A stretch of DNA of 64,000 nt from Janthinobacterium sp. GW458P (lineage in GTDB: Bacteria; Pseudomonadota; Gammaproteobacteria; Burkholderiales; Burkholderiaceae_D): NCBI RefSeq assembly GCF_002127585.1, contig NZ_NEGZ01000007.1:1-64000 (forward strand), in the 5' to 3' direction. This document shows positions 38,201 through 47,730 of the stretch, piece after piece. Below the pieces are notes generated by a model. That model had not been told where the DNA came from. It was given only the letters and a program-made list of their open reading frames with translations, and made no database searches. Position numbers and translations under genes: made by a program. How positions within the stretch are numbered: position 1 is the first letter of the stretch; each line of letters opens with the position of its first letter.

Positions 38201-39090
38201 GCCCCCTGCTCTCCGCCCGCCGCCGCCAGCTGGCTCAGCATGGAAGCGAGCACATAGTCCTGCGGCACGCCCCGATCCATGCCGTACATCACGGCCAGCT
38301 GCAGCTGGGCCTTGGCGTGGCCGCTTTCGGCGGCCTTGCGCAGCCAGCGGGCGGCCTGCTTTTCATCCAGACCGCCCGTGCCTTTCCAGCACAGCAAGCC
38401 CAGCTGGTAGGCGGCTTCCATGTTGCCGGCCTCGGCGGCGCGGCGGTACCAGTCCTGCGGCGAACGCTGTCCCGTCAGCGACGTCGCCGGCAGGGGCGCG
38501 CCCCGCTTCCAGCTGGCAGCCAGGCGCACGGCTTCATCGACCTGGTCCGGCGACATCCTGCCACGCTGCGCCGGCAGGGACTTCTCCATCGCGGCCGCGC
38601 CGCTCCACTCCCTGTCTTGCTGCGCCAGCAGGTTGAGTGCATATGACAGCACCCGGTCGGCCGGCACGCCTTCGCCCCGTTCATACATTTGCGCCAGTTG
38701 CGCCATCGGTTTGCCGGCGCCCTGCGACGCCAGGCGGCGCAACCAGGGCAGCGCGCGCGCAGGATCCTTCATGCTGCCCGACCAGCTCGTATATAAGGAA
38801 ACCAGTTTCTCCTGTGCAAGGCGATCGCCCCCCTTGGCCGCCAGCAGATACCAGCGCCCGGCATCGGCATCGCTGCGCGCCACGTCCGAACATCGCTCCT
38901 CGCCCATGTAGATATCGCCGAGAACCTTTTGCGCCTTGATATTGCCGCCCAGTGCCGGTCCGTGCAATTGGGCCACGGCGTCAACGCAGCGCCCGCGCTG
39001 GAAAGAAGCCATCCCCTCCGGAACGCCGGCGCACGCGCCTCCGGCAGCCAATCCTGCGCCGAACACGGCCAATTGCCACAATTTTTTCAT
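35269..39090 (-). CDS. Large exported Sel1-repeat / ankyrin-repeat protein
   Basis: A 1273-residue protein. A signal peptide (MKKLWQLAVFGAGLAAGGACA) is followed by Sel1-like repeats over about residues 40-310 (AGRWYLLAAKGGDRLAQEKL, AYQLGLLCWKGTGG, AARWLRKAAESGHAKAQLQLAVMYG). From about 370 to 1000 there are degenerate ankyrin repeats (VAPLHLAAMYGNAAMVRLLL, RPPLLAAVENSDAAMVKLLL, SALEQAILNGNTEAARLFL). A C-terminal beta-rich domain (about 1105-1273) contains GRYALGHRAEVASHIVLRAD and FSYRMLYGADEQAAQGRW. The domains imply a protein-protein interaction scaffold in the periplasm or outside; partner unknown. The upstream extension lacks a signal peptide, so 39090 was chosen. Confidence 0.85.
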   Translation of the reverse strand: MKKLWQLAVFGAGLAAGGACAGVPEGMASFQRGRCVDAVAQLHGPALGGNIKAQKVLGDIYMGEERCSDVARSDADAGRWYLLAAKGGDRLAQEKLVSLYTSWSGSMKDPARALPWLRRLASQGAGKPMAQLAQMYERGEGVPADRVLSYALNLLAQQDREWSGAAAMEKSLPAQRGRMSPDQVDEAVRLAASWKRGAPLPATSLTGQRSPQDWYRRAAEAGNMEAAYQLGLLCWKGTGGLDEKQAARWLRKAAESGHAKAQLQLAVMYGMDRGVPQDYVLASMLSQLAAAGGEQGAAASVAGWAKAMNAAQNAEADQLARAWKVGMPLPQVSVHGMERVIHYVREARDKLPPTPEVTALFDAASEGDEAAFGKLLAGVAEPGAYRIGERTLLHALILPAYSLVEAESAWQKAQPRLDDALLQQVQRRAHRQAQRGRHAALLPARLRMMTLLLQRGVPVGEGTGGSSVAPLHLAAMYGNAAMVRLLLAHGADVRHYGAGNDTLAPLEYALQQEAAGTLPELLDADERTANMIALLDAGSGLPYLVGDQRMAELRHSQKRTEKDGAARPAERPLADDMLWSRLLGQTRGTEVLDKMLATGTTPSIDDQGKSLYAYAAEAGNAGVLDWLKQRVPRHDAKGEDRWLDAAMRAMYNHQPASEDVLRQLVVPGMPWQQVGPAAEESHRRALATLDALHLETETLLWHAVRSQRPDWVVRLAAMGAPVVSDGYRPPLLAAVENSDAAMVKLLLGLGADPLGGEFPVLRLALKLPPTADNNAVLTLLLAAVAARQPLADIKWSPLDEALRAVRDAAGVERVRLMLAAGLPASQLGLNAALLAVQSPQRALAPLLLEHGMLRRADSVRRAPGDAVVLRQALRARRDDLLPRLLDLGLDPNWRGANQKSALEQAILNGNTEAARLFLARGARIEVSMDHPWGGALDLAAASLNPDMLALVTRDSTLSLDKVCLPDTSNLVNIALHASDAYWNLLLKHGFAAAPQQCDPAMAPRLIAAFADEPKHMLAGWLGQRFAARLPRLAGSLRQLAPQDWSALRAAGRDDMLAILAAGGWRVPPAEVAAAPAHKDKAADLALQRRLPGRYALGHRAEVASHIVLRADGRFSYRMLYGADEQAAQGRWSVLDGELLLQGDGASPDASFALLPPRSGDATTGPARIIVEYRGEAVPDIALAALGDAPAFANGISGTQPWQVPIAGPLRHLVLSHPETGFTTVKLPARQGLLRFALYPPRPGMRDFHAVIGIEDGKLAWDRDGQMLLYDKLK

Positions 39091-39225
39091 GATCGCCTGA
39101 GCTTTCAAATAATATTGCAAAGATGATAGCTTGAAAAAAATACAATGCGGCAATATTGCGCAATCGTGCGCGGCTTTTCGGGCCATCCAGGCCCGCTATT
39201 TGCTGCGCATGCTTTATGCACCCCT

Positions 39226-39231
39226 TATAAT
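39226..39231 (+). promoter_or_regulatory. -10 box for valS
   Basis: Perfect TATAAT 30 nt before the valS start codon, in the divergent region between the Sel1/ankyrin gene and valS. The -35 element is not clear. Confidence 0.5.
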
Positions 39232-39260
39232 GGTTCCTTTTGCCAATCACACGCCAAATC

Positions 39261-42080
39261 ATGGAATTAGCCAAGTCTTTCGAGCCCGCCGACATTGAAC
39301 AATTCTGGCGCACCGAGTGGGAACAGCGCGGTTACTTTACCGCCACCCTCGATGCGGGAAAACCTTCCTTCAGCATCCAGTTGCCGCCGCCGAACGTCAC
39401 CGGCACCCTGCACATGGGCCATGCGTTCAACCAGACCATCATGGATGGCCTGACCCGCTACCACCGCATGCTGGGCCACAACACGGCCTGGATACCCGGC
39501 ACCGACCATGCGGGCATCGCCACGCAAATCGTCGTGCAGCGCCAGCTGGACGCGCAAAAGATTTCGCGCCATGACCTGGGCCGCGAGAAATTCGTGGAAA
39601 AAGTGTGGGAATGGAAAGAAAAATCCGGTTCCATCATCACCGGCCAGATGCGCCGCCTGGGCGCCTCGGCCGACTGGCAGCGCGAATACTTCACGATGGA
39701 TGAACCGCGCTCGAAAGTCGTCACCGACGTCTTCGTGCGCCTGTTCGAGCAGGGCCTGATCTACCGCGGCAAGCGCCTGGTCAACTGGGACCCCGTGCTG
39801 GGCACGGCCGTGTCCGACCTGGAAGTGGTGTCCGAGGAGGAAGACGGTTCCATGTGGTACATCAAGTACCCGCTGGCCGACGGCAGCGGCTTCCTGACGG
39901 TGGCGACGACCCGTCCTGAAACCATGCTGGGCGACGTGGCCGTGGCCGTCGATCCGACGGACGAGCGCTACACGGCGCTGGTGGGCAAGATGCTCAAACT
40001 GCCGCTGACGGACCGCGAAATCCCCATCATCGCCGACGAATACGTCGACAAGGAATTCGGCACCGGCTGCGTGAAGATCACCCCGGCGCACGACATGAAC
40101 GATTACGCTGTCGGCCAGCGCCACAAACTGGCGCAGATCGTCATCCTGACCCTGGACGCGAAGATCACGGACGACGCGCCGGCCGCCTACCGCGGCATGG
40201 ACCGCTTCGCCGCGCGCAAGCAGATCGTCGCCGACCTCGACGCGCAAGGCTTGCTGGAACAGGTCAAGCCCCATAAATTGATGGTGCCGCGCGGCGACCG
40301 CACGGGCGTCGTCATCGAGCCGATGCTGACGGACCAGTGGTTCGTCGCCATGAGCAAACCGGCCCCGGAAGGCACCTTCTTCCCAGGCAAGTCGATCGCC
40401 GAAACGGCGCTGGACAAGGTCGCCAATGGCGAAATCAAGTTCGTGCCGGAAAACTGGAGCACCACCTACAACCAGTGGCTCAACAACATCCAGGACTGGT
40501 GCATCTCGCGCCAGCTGTGGTGGGGCCATCAAATCCCGGCCTGGTACGACGACAAGGGCAATATCTTTGTTGCCAAGACGGAAGCCGAGGCGCAAGCCAA
40601 GGCCCTGGCCGCCGGCAGCACGGGCCCGTTGAAGCGCGACGACGACGTGCTCGACACGTGGTTCTCGTCGGCCCTGGTGCCGTTCTCGACCATGGGTTGG
40701 CCGGAAGAAACACCGGACATGAAGGCCTTCCTGCCCTCGTCCGTGCTGGTCACGGGTTTCGACATCATCTTCTTCTGGGTCGCGCGCATGGTCATGATGA
40801 CGGCGCACTTCACGGGCAAGGTGCCGTTTGAAACCGTCTACGTGCACGGCCTGGTGCGCGATTCGACGGGGCAGAAGATGTCCAAGTCGAAGGGCAACAC
40901 CCTGGACCCGATCGACCTGATCGACGGCATCGACCTGGAAGGCCTGATCGTCAAGCGCACCACGGGCCTGATGAACCCGCGCGACGCGGAAAAGATCACC
41001 AAGGCGACGCGCAAGGAATTCCCGGAAGGCATTTCGGCCTACGGCACGGACGCCGTGCGCTTCACCATGGCCAGCTACGCCTCGCTGGGCCGCAACATCA
41101 ATTTCGACCTGGGCCGCTGCGAAGGCTACCGCAACTTCTGCAACAAGATGTGGAACGCCACCCGTTTCGTCATGATGAATACGGAAGGCAAGGATTGCAC
41201 GGCCAACGATGTTGATCTGTCGCAAGCGGACAAGTGGATTATCTCGCTGCTGCAAAAGGCGGAACTGGACGTGGCCAAGGGCTTCGAAGACTTCCGTTTC
41301 GACAACATCGCCGCATCGATCTACAAATTCGTGTGGGACGAGTATTGCGACTGGTACCTGGAAGTAGCCAAGGTGCAAGTGCAGCAGGGCACGGAAGGCC
41401 AGCAGCGCGCCACCCGCCACACCCTGCTGCGCGTGCTGGAAGTGGTGCTGCGCCTGGCCCATCCGGTCATCCCGTTTGTCACGGAAGCGCTGTGGCAGAG
41501 CGTTGCGCCGCTGGCCGGCAAGCTGCCGAAGGCCGACGGTGAGCCCAAGGGCGTGTCCATCATGATGCAGCCGTATCCGATCGCCAACACCGACAAGATC
41601 GATGAGTCGGCCGAAGCGTGGATGCAGCAGCTGAAGGCCTTGACGGATGCGACGCGCAACCTGCGCGGCGAAATGCAGATTTCGCCTTCCGTGCGCGTGC
41701 CGCTGATCGTCGAAGCGGGCAATGCAACGGAAAAGGCCGCGCTGGCGTCTTACGCGCCGTACATCCAGTCGCTGGGCAAGCTGGCCGACGTGCAGATCGT
41801 CGATGCGCTGCCGGACTCGCCCGCCGCCGTCGCCATCGTCGGCACCACCAAGCTGATGCTGAAAGTGGAAATCGACGTGGCGGCCGAACGCGAGCGCCTG
41901 GGCAAGGAAATCGCCCGCATCGAAGCGGAAATTGCCAAAGTCAATAGCAAATTAGGCAATGAAAGCTTCGTCGCGCGCGCCCCGGCCGCCATCGTTGCGC
42001 AAGAAAACGAGCGTTTGCTCAGTTTTTCGGCGACAATTGAAAAACTGCGCGAACAGTTTGCTAAACTAGCCAGCGCATAA
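39261..42080 (+). CDS. valS: Valyl-tRNA synthetase
   Basis: A 939-residue class I aminoacyl-tRNA synthetase. The HIGH-type motif is HMGH in [15 protein letters not shown] (near residue 46); the KMSKS motif is in [14 protein letters not shown]. The central editing domain ([15 protein letters not shown]) removes mischarged threonine, and the C-terminal coiled coil (about 870-939, [26 protein letters not shown]) contacts tRNA. The ATG at 39261 gives [13 protein letters not shown]; a start 21 nt upstream is less likely. Length is normal. Confidence 0.97.
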   Translation: MELAKSFEPADIEQFWRTEWEQRGYFTATLDAGKPSFSIQLPPPNVTGTLHMGHAFNQTIMDGLTRYHRMLGHNTAWIPGTDHAGIATQIVVQRQLDAQKISRHDLGREKFVEKVWEWKEKSGSIITGQMRRLGASADWQREYFTMDEPRSKVVTDVFVRLFEQGLIYRGKRLVNWDPVLGTAVSDLEVVSEEEDGSMWYIKYPLADGSGFLTVATTRPETMLGDVAVAVDPTDERYTALVGKMLKLPLTDREIPIIADEYVDKEFGTGCVKITPAHDMNDYAVGQRHKLAQIVILTLDAKITDDAPAAYRGMDRFAARKQIVADLDAQGLLEQVKPHKLMVPRGDRTGVVIEPMLTDQWFVAMSKPAPEGTFFPGKSIAETALDKVANGEIKFVPENWSTTYNQWLNNIQDWCISRQLWWGHQIPAWYDDKGNIFVAKTEAEAQAKALAAGSTGPLKRDDDVLDTWFSSALVPFSTMGWPEETPDMKAFLPSSVLVTGFDIIFFWVARMVMMTAHFTGKVPFETVYVHGLVRDSTGQKMSKSKGNTLDPIDLIDGIDLEGLIVKRTTGLMNPRDAEKITKATRKEFPEGISAYGTDAVRFTMASYASLGRNINFDLGRCEGYRNFCNKMWNATRFVMMNTEGKDCTANDVDLSQADKWIISLLQKAELDVAKGFEDFRFDNIAASIYKFVWDEYCDWYLEVAKVQVQQGTEGQQRATRHTLLRVLEVVLRLAHPVIPFVTEALWQSVAPLAGKLPKADGEPKGVSIMMQPYPIANTDKIDESAEAWMQQLKALTDATRNLRGEMQISPSVRVPLIVEAGNATEKAALASYAPYIQSLGKLADVQIVDALPDSPAAVAIVGTTKLMLKVEIDVAAERERLGKEIARIEAEIAKVNSKLGNESFVARAPAAIVAQENERLLSFSATIEKLREQFAKLASA

Positions 42081-42193
42081 GGCAAGTTTGGAAGGATTGC
42101 GCGGCGTTTCCGTGACGCCGCGCAGTACCGCTGGTCTTGCCTTGGTATATAACTGTTCGTGACCCGATCAAAAAAAACCATTGGAGACTGGCA

Positions 42194-42661
42194 ATGCATA
42201 AAATATTCAAAGCAAGCATCACAGCAAGCATCATGATGGCCGCCCTGGCCATCGCCGGCAGCGCCGCCGCGCGCGACGGCAACTTCACCCCCGTGGGCAC
42301 ATGGAAAACCATCGACGACGCCAGCGGCAAGCCGAAATCCCTGATCGTCATCACGGAAAGCAACGGCGTCTTGCAAGGCAAGATCGACAAGCTGTTCCGC
42401 GGGCCTGACGAAGATCAAAACCCCAAGTGCGACAAGTGCACGGGCGCCAAGAAAGACCAGCCCATCATCGGCATGGTGATCCTGTCTGGCCTGAAATATG
42501 ATGGCAAGGAATGGACGGGCGGCGAAATCATGGACCCTGCCAATGGCAAGACCTACAAGAGCAAGGCCGAGCTGACGGAAGGCGGCACCAAGCTGCAAGT
42601 GCGCGGCTATGTGGGCGTGCCGATGTTTGGCCGCTCGCAGACGTGGGTGCGCGAAGAGTAA
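42194..42661 (+). CDS. DUF2147 family exported protein
   Basis: A 155-residue protein with a signal peptide (MHKIFKASITASIMMAALAIAGSAAA) and a DUF2147 domain: PVGTWKTIDDASGKPKSLIVI, GVLQGKIDKLF, CDKCTGAKKDQPIIGMVIL and LQVRGYVGVPMFGRSQTWVR. A CxxC pair is present in the middle. These are beta-barrel periplasmic proteins of unknown function. The start at 42194 gives the signal peptide directly. A terminator follows. Confidence 0.9.
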   Translation: MHKIFKASITASIMMAALAIAGSAAARDGNFTPVGTWKTIDDASGKPKSLIVITESNGVLQGKIDKLFRGPDEDQNPKCDKCTGAKKDQPIIGMVILSGLKYDGKEWTGGEIMDPANGKTYKSKAELTEGGTKLQVRGYVGVPMFGRSQTWVREE

Positions 42662-42681
42662 GCAAGCCCCTGCCCTGTCGA

Positions 42682-42705
42682 AGCCGGCCTCGCGCCGGCT
42701 TTTTT
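42682..42705. terminator. Terminator after the DUF2147 gene
   Basis: Stem AGCCGGC / GCCGGCT with loop CTCGC and a run of six T on the plus strand. It lies 21 nt past the stop codon and overlaps the end of the convergent DUF188 gene. Confidence 0.85.
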
Positions 42706-43207
42706 ACGTCTGCGGCGCTGCCGGCTTGCGGTGATGCTTGCTCAGATGCCGGTCCAGGCTGTTGGCGAACTGCTGCCGGTCGGACTGGCTGAAGGCGGCC
42801 GGGCCGCCCGTGTCGACGCCGCCGCTGCGCAATTCTTCCATGAAGGCGCGCATCGTCAGTTGCTGGGCGATATTGTCTTTCGTATAAAACTCGCCGCGCG
42901 GGTTCAGCGCAAAGCCGCCCTTGGCCAGCACGTCGGCCGCCAGCGGGATGTCGCCCGTGATGACGAGGTCGCCGGGATTGAGCAAGCGCACGATTTCCTG
43001 GTCGGCCACGTCGGCACCGGACGGCACTTGCACGGTGCGGATGAAACGCGACGGCGGCACGCGCAAGCCCTGGTTCGCCACCAGGGTGAGCGGCAACTCC
43101 AGGCGGTCGGCCACGCGGTACAAGATTTCCTTGATGACGACGGGGCAGGCATCGGCGTCGATCCAGATCTGCATGTCCGGCACGGCCTGCTGGATGCCTT
43201 CCGCCAT
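42704..43207 (-). CDS. DUF188 (YaiI/YqxD) family protein
   Basis: A 167-residue protein with the family signature [22 protein letters not shown] and [17 protein letters not shown], followed by [16 protein letters not shown]. The fold resembles NYN/PIN-type nucleases and the two early aspartates could bind metal, but the role is unknown. The ATG at 43207 overlaps the ruvB stop codon (TGATG), giving translational coupling; the ATG at 43174 (MQIWID) would give the most typical N-terminus. Last gene of the ruv cluster. Confidence 0.88.
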   Translation of the reverse strand: MAEGIQQAVPDMQIWIDADACPVVIKEILYRVADRLELPLTLVANQGLRVPPSRFIRTVQVPSGADVADQEIVRLLNPGDLVITGDIPLAADVLAKGGFALNPRGEFYTKDNIAQQLTMRAFMEELRSGGVDTGGPAAFSQSDRQQFANSLDRHLSKHHRKPAAPQT

Positions 43208-44262
43208 CACAGTTCCCACGCTTCGCCGCCCGGGCCCATGCGCGGCGCGCTGACGCCGAAGTGCAGGTAGGCGGCCGGCGTGGCGACACGCCCGCGCGGC
43301 GTGCGCTGCAAAAAGCCTTGCTGGATCAGATACGGTTCCAGCACGTCTTCGATGGTGTCGGCCGCCTCGCCGATGGCGGCGGCCAGATTGCCGATGCCGA
43401 CGGGGCCGCCGCCGAACTTGAACAGCACGGCTTCGAGCAATTTACGATCCATCACGTCGAAACCGGCGGAATCGACGTCGAGCATGGCCAGCGCGCGGTC
43501 GGCCACCACCTTGGTGATGTCGCCATTGCTTTTGACTTCGGCGAAATCGCGCACGCGGCGCAGCAGGCGGTTGGCGATGCGGGGCGTGCCGCGCGCGCGC
43601 TGGGCGATCTCAATCGCGCCTTCCGGATCGATCGGGGCCTTCAGCAAGGCGGCGCTGCGCGTGACGATCTTCGTCAGTTCGCCCGTGTTGTAGAACTCCA
43701 GCCGCGCGACGATGCCGAAGCGGTCGCGCAGCGGGTTGGTCAGCATGCCGGCGCGCGTGGTGGCCCCCACTAATGTAAACGGCTGCAGATCGAGTTTGAC
43801 GGAACGGGCGGCTGGGCCTTCGCCGATCATGATATCGATTTGATAATCCTCAAGGGCCGGATACAAAATCTCTTCCACGACAGGCGACAGGCGGTGGATT
43901 TCATCGATGAACAGGACGTCGTTCGCTTCCAGGTTCGTCAAAATCGCCGCCAGATCGCCCGGTCGCTCCAGCACGGGGCCGGAAGTCTGGCGCAGATTGA
44001 CGCCCATTTCGCGCGCGATGATGTGCGCCAGGGTCGTCTTGCCCAGGCCCGGCGGGCCGAACAGCAAAGTGTGGTCGAGCGCTTCCTTGCGCTGGCGCGC
44101 GGCCGTGATGAAGATCTCCAGCTGGTCGCGGATCTTTTCCTGCCCCACGTACTCGTCGAGCTGCTTCGGGCGCAAGGCCCGTTCGATCGCCTCTTCATTG
44201 TGCGAGATGGGCGCCGCGTCGATGATGCGCTGTTCCGTGAAGCTGTCGGTCTGGATGCTCAT
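43207..44262 (-). CDS. ruvB: Holliday junction branch migration ATPase RuvB
   Basis: A 351-residue AAA+ motor that drives branch migration with RuvA. Walker A is [15 protein letters not shown] (near residue 63), Walker B is [17 protein letters not shown], sensor 1 [10 protein letters not shown] and the arginine finger follows in LRDRFGI. The C-terminal winged helix ends [24 protein letters not shown]. It starts 6 nt after ruvA and overlaps the DUF188 gene by one base. Confidence 0.97.
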   Translation of the reverse strand: MSIQTDSFTEQRIIDAAPISHNEEAIERALRPKQLDEYVGQEKIRDQLEIFITAARQRKEALDHTLLFGPPGLGKTTLAHIIAREMGVNLRQTSGPVLERPGDLAAILTNLEANDVLFIDEIHRLSPVVEEILYPALEDYQIDIMIGEGPAARSVKLDLQPFTLVGATTRAGMLTNPLRDRFGIVARLEFYNTGELTKIVTRSAALLKAPIDPEGAIEIAQRARGTPRIANRLLRRVRDFAEVKSNGDITKVVADRALAMLDVDSAGFDVMDRKLLEAVLFKFGGGPVGIGNLAAAIGEAADTIEDVLEPYLIQQGFLQRTPRGRVATPAAYLHFGVSAPRMGPGGEAWEL

Positions 44263-44268
44263 GCCCTA

Positions 44269-44847
44269 TCAGCCTTTCGACAGCGCTTTCAGCGCCAGTT
44301 TGATGCCGTCCGACACGCCGCTGCCAGCCGGCACGTTTTTCACGGCCGCCAGCGCTTCCTTGTCCGAATAGCCGAGCGCGACCAGCGCGTTCAAGATGTC
44401 CGATTGCGCGTCCGGCGCCGCGTGCGCGCCCAGCGGACCGAGATCCGCACCGATCTTGCCCTTCAATTCCAGCAGCAGCCGTTCCGCCGTCTTCTTGCCG
44501 ATGCCCGGCACTTTCACGAGGCGGCCCGAATCCTGCAGCGTGATGGCCTGCGCCAGGTCGGCGATCGTCATGCCGGAAAGAATCGACAGCGCCATGCGCG
44601 CGCCCACGCCCGTGATCTTGATCAACTGGCGGAACACGGCCCGCTCGGCCGCATTGCCGAAGCCAAACAGCAGATGCGCATCTTCGCGGATGGCCTGGTG
44701 CGTGAACAGCACGACTTTTTCGCCCACGTGGGGCAAGTTGTAAAAGGTACTCATCGGCACGTCGACTTCATAGCCGACGCCCTGGCAATCGACCAGCAAT
44801 TGTGGCGGATTTTTTTCGAGCAAAATACCGGAGAGACGGCCTATCAT
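44269..44847 (-). CDS. ruvA: Holliday junction DNA-binding protein RuvA
   Basis: A 192-residue tetramer-forming protein that binds the four-way junction. Domain I starts [28 protein letters not shown]; domain II has the helix-hairpin-helix motifs [21 protein letters not shown] and [19 protein letters not shown]; domain III (about 145-192) contacts RuvB. It sits between ruvC and ruvB. Confidence 0.97.
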   Translation of the reverse strand: MIGRLSGILLEKNPPQLLVDCQGVGYEVDVPMSTFYNLPHVGEKVVLFTHQAIREDAHLLFGFGNAAERAVFRQLIKITGVGARMALSILSGMTIADLAQAITLQDSGRLVKVPGIGKKTAERLLLELKGKIGADLGPLGAHAAPDAQSDILNALVALGYSDKEALAAVKNVPAGSGVSDGIKLALKALSKG

Positions 44848-44905
44848 CGCGTGTTCCTAATGTTGTGTATCGTAGTTTTTATTGATTATGAGGGCCATGC
44901 CGCAG

Positions 44906-45445
44906 TTAACCTACTAAACGGCCGCGCTTCATGCGCAAGCCTTGCAGCTGGGGTGCCAGCGCACCGATCATGGCCAGCGCATCGACGCTGTTGGCGTGGC
45001 AAATGGCCACGCCCAGGGCATCGGCCGCATCCGTGCCGGGCAAGCCGGGCAAGGACAACAGCCGGGAAACCATCTCCTGCACCTGCTCCTTGGCCGCCTT
45101 GCCGTGGCCCGTGACGGCCTGTTTTACTTGCAGGGCCGTGTATTCGGCTACCGACAGGTCAGAATTGACGAGTGCGCAAATGGCCGCGCCCCGTGCCTGG
45201 CCCAGCAGCAAGGTCGATTGGGGGTTGACGTTGACAAACACTTTTTCGATGGCCGCGCAATCGGGCCGGTAGGTGCCGACGATTTCGCTCACGCCCTGCA
45301 GGATGATCTTCAGGCGCGGCGGCAATTCCCCTTCGGAACCCGTCTTGACGGTCCCCGACGCAATATAGCGCAGCTTGTTGCCGTGTTTTTCAATGACCCC
45401 AAAGCCGGTCGTGCGCAGGCCAGGATCGATGCCAAGAATAATCAT
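44906..45445 (-). CDS. ruvC: Holliday junction resolvase RuvC
   Basis: A 179-residue nuclease that cuts Holliday junctions. Catalytic acids are visible: D in [15 protein letters not shown] in [13 protein letters not shown], and the C-terminal [13 protein letters not shown] pair. The basic loop [13 protein letters not shown] is present. First gene of ruvC-ruvA-ruvB-DUF188. A weak -10-like CATTATAGAAT lies just upstream, next to a strong hairpin. Confidence 0.96.
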   Translation of the reverse strand: MIILGIDPGLRTTGFGVIEKHGNKLRYIASGTVKTGSEGELPPRLKIILQGVSEIVGTYRPDCAAIEKVFVNVNPQSTLLLGQARGAAICALVNSDLSVAEYTALQVKQAVTGHGKAAKEQVQEMVSRLLSLPGLPGTDAADALGVAICHANSVDALAMIGALAPQLQGLRMKRGRLVG

Positions 45446-45466
45446 CGCCAGATTCTATAATGAATA

Positions 45467-45503
45467 CGGCAGGCACCGGTGAATAACCGGTGCCTGCCGT
45501 TTT
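45467..45503 (+). terminator. Strong hairpin with plus-strand T-run between purH and ruvC
   Basis: Perfect 14-bp arms CGGCAGGCACCGGT (45467-45480) and ACCGGTGCCTGCCG (45486-45499), loop GAATA, followed by TTTT on the plus strand. Both flanking genes are on the minus strand, where the hairpin is followed by TATTCATTATAG and not a T-run. It therefore looks like a terminator facing against the genes, or a hairpin that also limits purH read-through. Orientation is uncertain. Confidence 0.6.
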
Positions 45504-45513
45504 GTCACATTCA

Positions 45514-45637
45514 AAGAAGGTAGAATAAACCGTGGCGAGCGGCGATGCGGCGTGGCCGAGAAGCGCAACTGTGCTGGAGCACAGTGAGCATCGCAGGCCG
45601 CGCCCCGCGCCGCGCAGTAGGTTTAGACCGCCTTCTT
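45514..45637 (+). repeat. Dispersed hairpin repeat, copy B
   Basis: Gap-free match of 98 nt (45527-45624) to copy A at 5501-5598. The central near-palindrome is CTGTGCTGGAGCACAG (45569-45584). Outer ends AAGAAGG (45514-45520) and CCTTCTT (45631-45637) are inverted, and AAACC / GGTTT repeat the inverted ends of copy A inside them. The right end runs into the purH stop codon at 45636-45638. Confidence 0.85.
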
Positions 45638-47222
45638 AATGACGGAAGTGACGCGTGCCCGTGTACAACATCACGACGCCGCGCTCGTCCGCCGCATCGA
45701 TCACTTCCTGGTCGCGCATGGAGCCGCCCGGGTGAATGACGCAGGTCGCGCCCGCGTCGACGACGACGTCGAGGCCGTCGCGGAAGGGGAAGAAGGCGTC
45801 CGACGCCACCACGGAACCCGTCAGCGACAGGCCCGCGTTCTGCGCCTTGATCGAGGCGATGCGGGCCGAATCGATACGGCTCATCTGGCCGGCGCCCACG
45901 CCCAGGGTCATGTTATTGCCGCAGAAGACGATGGCGTTCGACTTGACGAATTTCGCCACTTTCCAGGCGAACATCAGGTCGGACAATTGCTGCGGCGTCG
46001 GCTGCAGCTTGCTGACGACGCGCAAGTCGCCGATGCCGACGTTTTTCGCGTCCGGCGATTGCACCAGCAGACCGCCGCCGACGCGCTTAAAGTCCATGGC
46101 GTTGACGCCGGCGCCCAGCGCAATTTCCAGCATGCGCACGTTTTGCTTGCTCGACAGAATCTGTTTCGCTTCGGCGGAGAACGACGGGGCGATCAGCACT
46201 TCCACGAACAGCTTGGCGATTTCGCCGGCGGTGGCGCCGTCGAGCTCCGTGTTGAAGGCGATGATGCCGCCAAATGCCGAGGTCGGGTCCGTCTGCAGGG
46301 CGCGCGCATAGGCTTCGGCCGCGTTCTTGCCCAGGGCGACGCCGCACGGGTTCGCATGCTTGACGATGACGCAGGCCGCGCTTTGCTCGAAGCCGCCCAG
46401 GCTCTTCACGCATTCCCAGGCCGCATCGGCGTCGGCGATGTTGTTGTACGACAATTCCTTGCCCTGCAGCTGGCGGTAGTTGGCCAGTGCGCCGTCGGTG
46501 GTGACGAGGTCGCGGTAGAAGGCGGCGCTCTGGTGCGGGTTTTCACCGTAGCGCATGTCTTGCACCTTCTCAAATGCAACGTTCAGGATTTGCGGATAGG
46601 CGCCGCGCTCGGCGTGCACTTTCGTCGGGCCCAGGCTGGTCAGGTAATTGGTGATGGCGCCATCGTATTGCGCCGTATGCGCAAAGACTTTTTTCGCCAG
46701 CATGAACTTGGTGTCGTAGCTCACGTCGCCCGCCTTGCCGTCGGCCGAGCGCAGCTCCGCCAGCACCGCGTCGTAGTCGGTCGGATCACAGATGACGACC
46801 ACGTCCTTGTGGTTCTTGGCTGCCGAACGCAGCATGGTCGGGCCGCCGATATCGATGTTTTCGATCGCGTCTTCCAGGGTGCAATCGGCCTTGGCCACCG
46901 TGCCCTGGAACGGGTACAGGTTGACCACCACCATGTCGATGGTCGGCATGTCGTGCTCGACCAGTTTCGACATGTGCTCAGGGAAATCGCGGCGCGCCAG
47001 GATACCGCCATGCACTTTCGGGTGCAGGGTCTTCACACGGCCATCGAGCATCTCCGGGAAACCCGTGTAGTCGGCAACTTCCGTGACGGGAACACCGTTG
47101 TCTGCCAGCAACTTTGCGGTGCCGCCGGTGGACAGGAGGTTGACGCCGAGGGCAGACAGGGCGCGGGCGAATTCGAGAACGCCGGTCTTGTCGGAAACGG
47201 AGAGGAGAGCTTGTTTGATCAT
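45636..47222 (-). CDS. purH: Bifunctional AICAR formyltransferase / IMP cyclohydrolase
   Basis: A 528-residue enzyme for the last two steps of IMP synthesis. Residues 1 to about 195 form the cyclohydrolase domain ([51 protein letters not shown]). The C-terminal formyltransferase domain has [13 protein letters not shown] and [15 protein letters not shown] with the catalytic KH pair. It follows dusB and fis on the same strand; its stop codon lies in the end of repeat copy B. Confidence 0.98.
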   Translation of the reverse strand: MIKQALLSVSDKTGVLEFARALSALGVNLLSTGGTAKLLADNGVPVTEVADYTGFPEMLDGRVKTLHPKVHGGILARRDFPEHMSKLVEHDMPTIDMVVVNLYPFQGTVAKADCTLEDAIENIDIGGPTMLRSAAKNHKDVVVICDPTDYDAVLAELRSADGKAGDVSYDTKFMLAKKVFAHTAQYDGAITNYLTSLGPTKVHAERGAYPQILNVAFEKVQDMRYGENPHQSAAFYRDLVTTDGALANYRQLQGKELSYNNIADADAAWECVKSLGGFEQSAACVIVKHANPCGVALGKNAAEAYARALQTDPTSAFGGIIAFNTELDGATAGEIAKLFVEVLIAPSFSAEAKQILSSKQNVRMLEIALGAGVNAMDFKRVGGGLLVQSPDAKNVGIGDLRVVSKLQPTPQQLSDLMFAWKVAKFVKSNAIVFCGNNMTLGVGAGQMSRIDSARIASIKAQNAGLSLTGSVVASDAFFPFRDGLDVVVDAGATCVIHPGGSMRDQEVIDAADERGVVMLYTGTRHFRH

Positions 47223-47328
47223 GGCTGTGGCTAGGTGGTTAAGTGTTCTTGGCGAATGGCGCAGCGCTCAGCTATCGGGCTGGCCCGCTGCGGCGGATTC
47301 AAATCTTGGCGTCACTTGCATGCCGGCA

Positions 47329-47562
47329 TTACAGCAAACCGTGCTCCTGCAATTTCTTGCGCAGGGTATTGCGGTTGATGCCCAGCATCTGCGCGGCGTG
47401 CGACTGATTGCCATCGGCGCGTGTCATCACGACTTCCAGGATGGGCTTTTCCACGGTCAGCACGACCATGTCGTAGATATTCGATGCTTGCTGTTCGCCC
47501 AGGTCATTGAAGTAATCTTCTAGACTTTTCTGTACGACTTCCTGAATGCTTTCTTTGCTCAT
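47329..47562 (-). CDS. fis: Fis-family nucleoid-associated regulator
   Basis: A 77-residue DNA-binding protein. The C-terminal helix-turn-helix is clear: EVVMTRADGNQSHAAQMLGINRNTLRKKLQEHGLL. The N-terminal arm is shorter than in E. coli Fis, as usual in betaproteobacteria. It lies between dusB and purH; the dusB-fis order is conserved with E. coli. The 168-nt gap to dusB is AT-rich and may hold its own promoter. Confidence 0.95.
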   Translation of the reverse strand: MSKESIQEVVQKSLEDYFNDLGEQQASNIYDMVVLTVEKPILEVVMTRADGNQSHAAQMLGINRNTLRKKLQEHGLL

Positions 47563-47730
47563 TTTTATGCTTCAACCGGCTGAACACCTGGCCATCCGGC
47601 GCCGCGCCGCTCATGCGGTCCGCGTGCTGCCCTCTGGCCTCGGTGTTGTAATTAATATTGCATGACGCTCTGTATAGGCGCTCGCCCTTGTATTACTTAT
47701 AACTTATTACCTGACTTCCCTGCTATCTGC

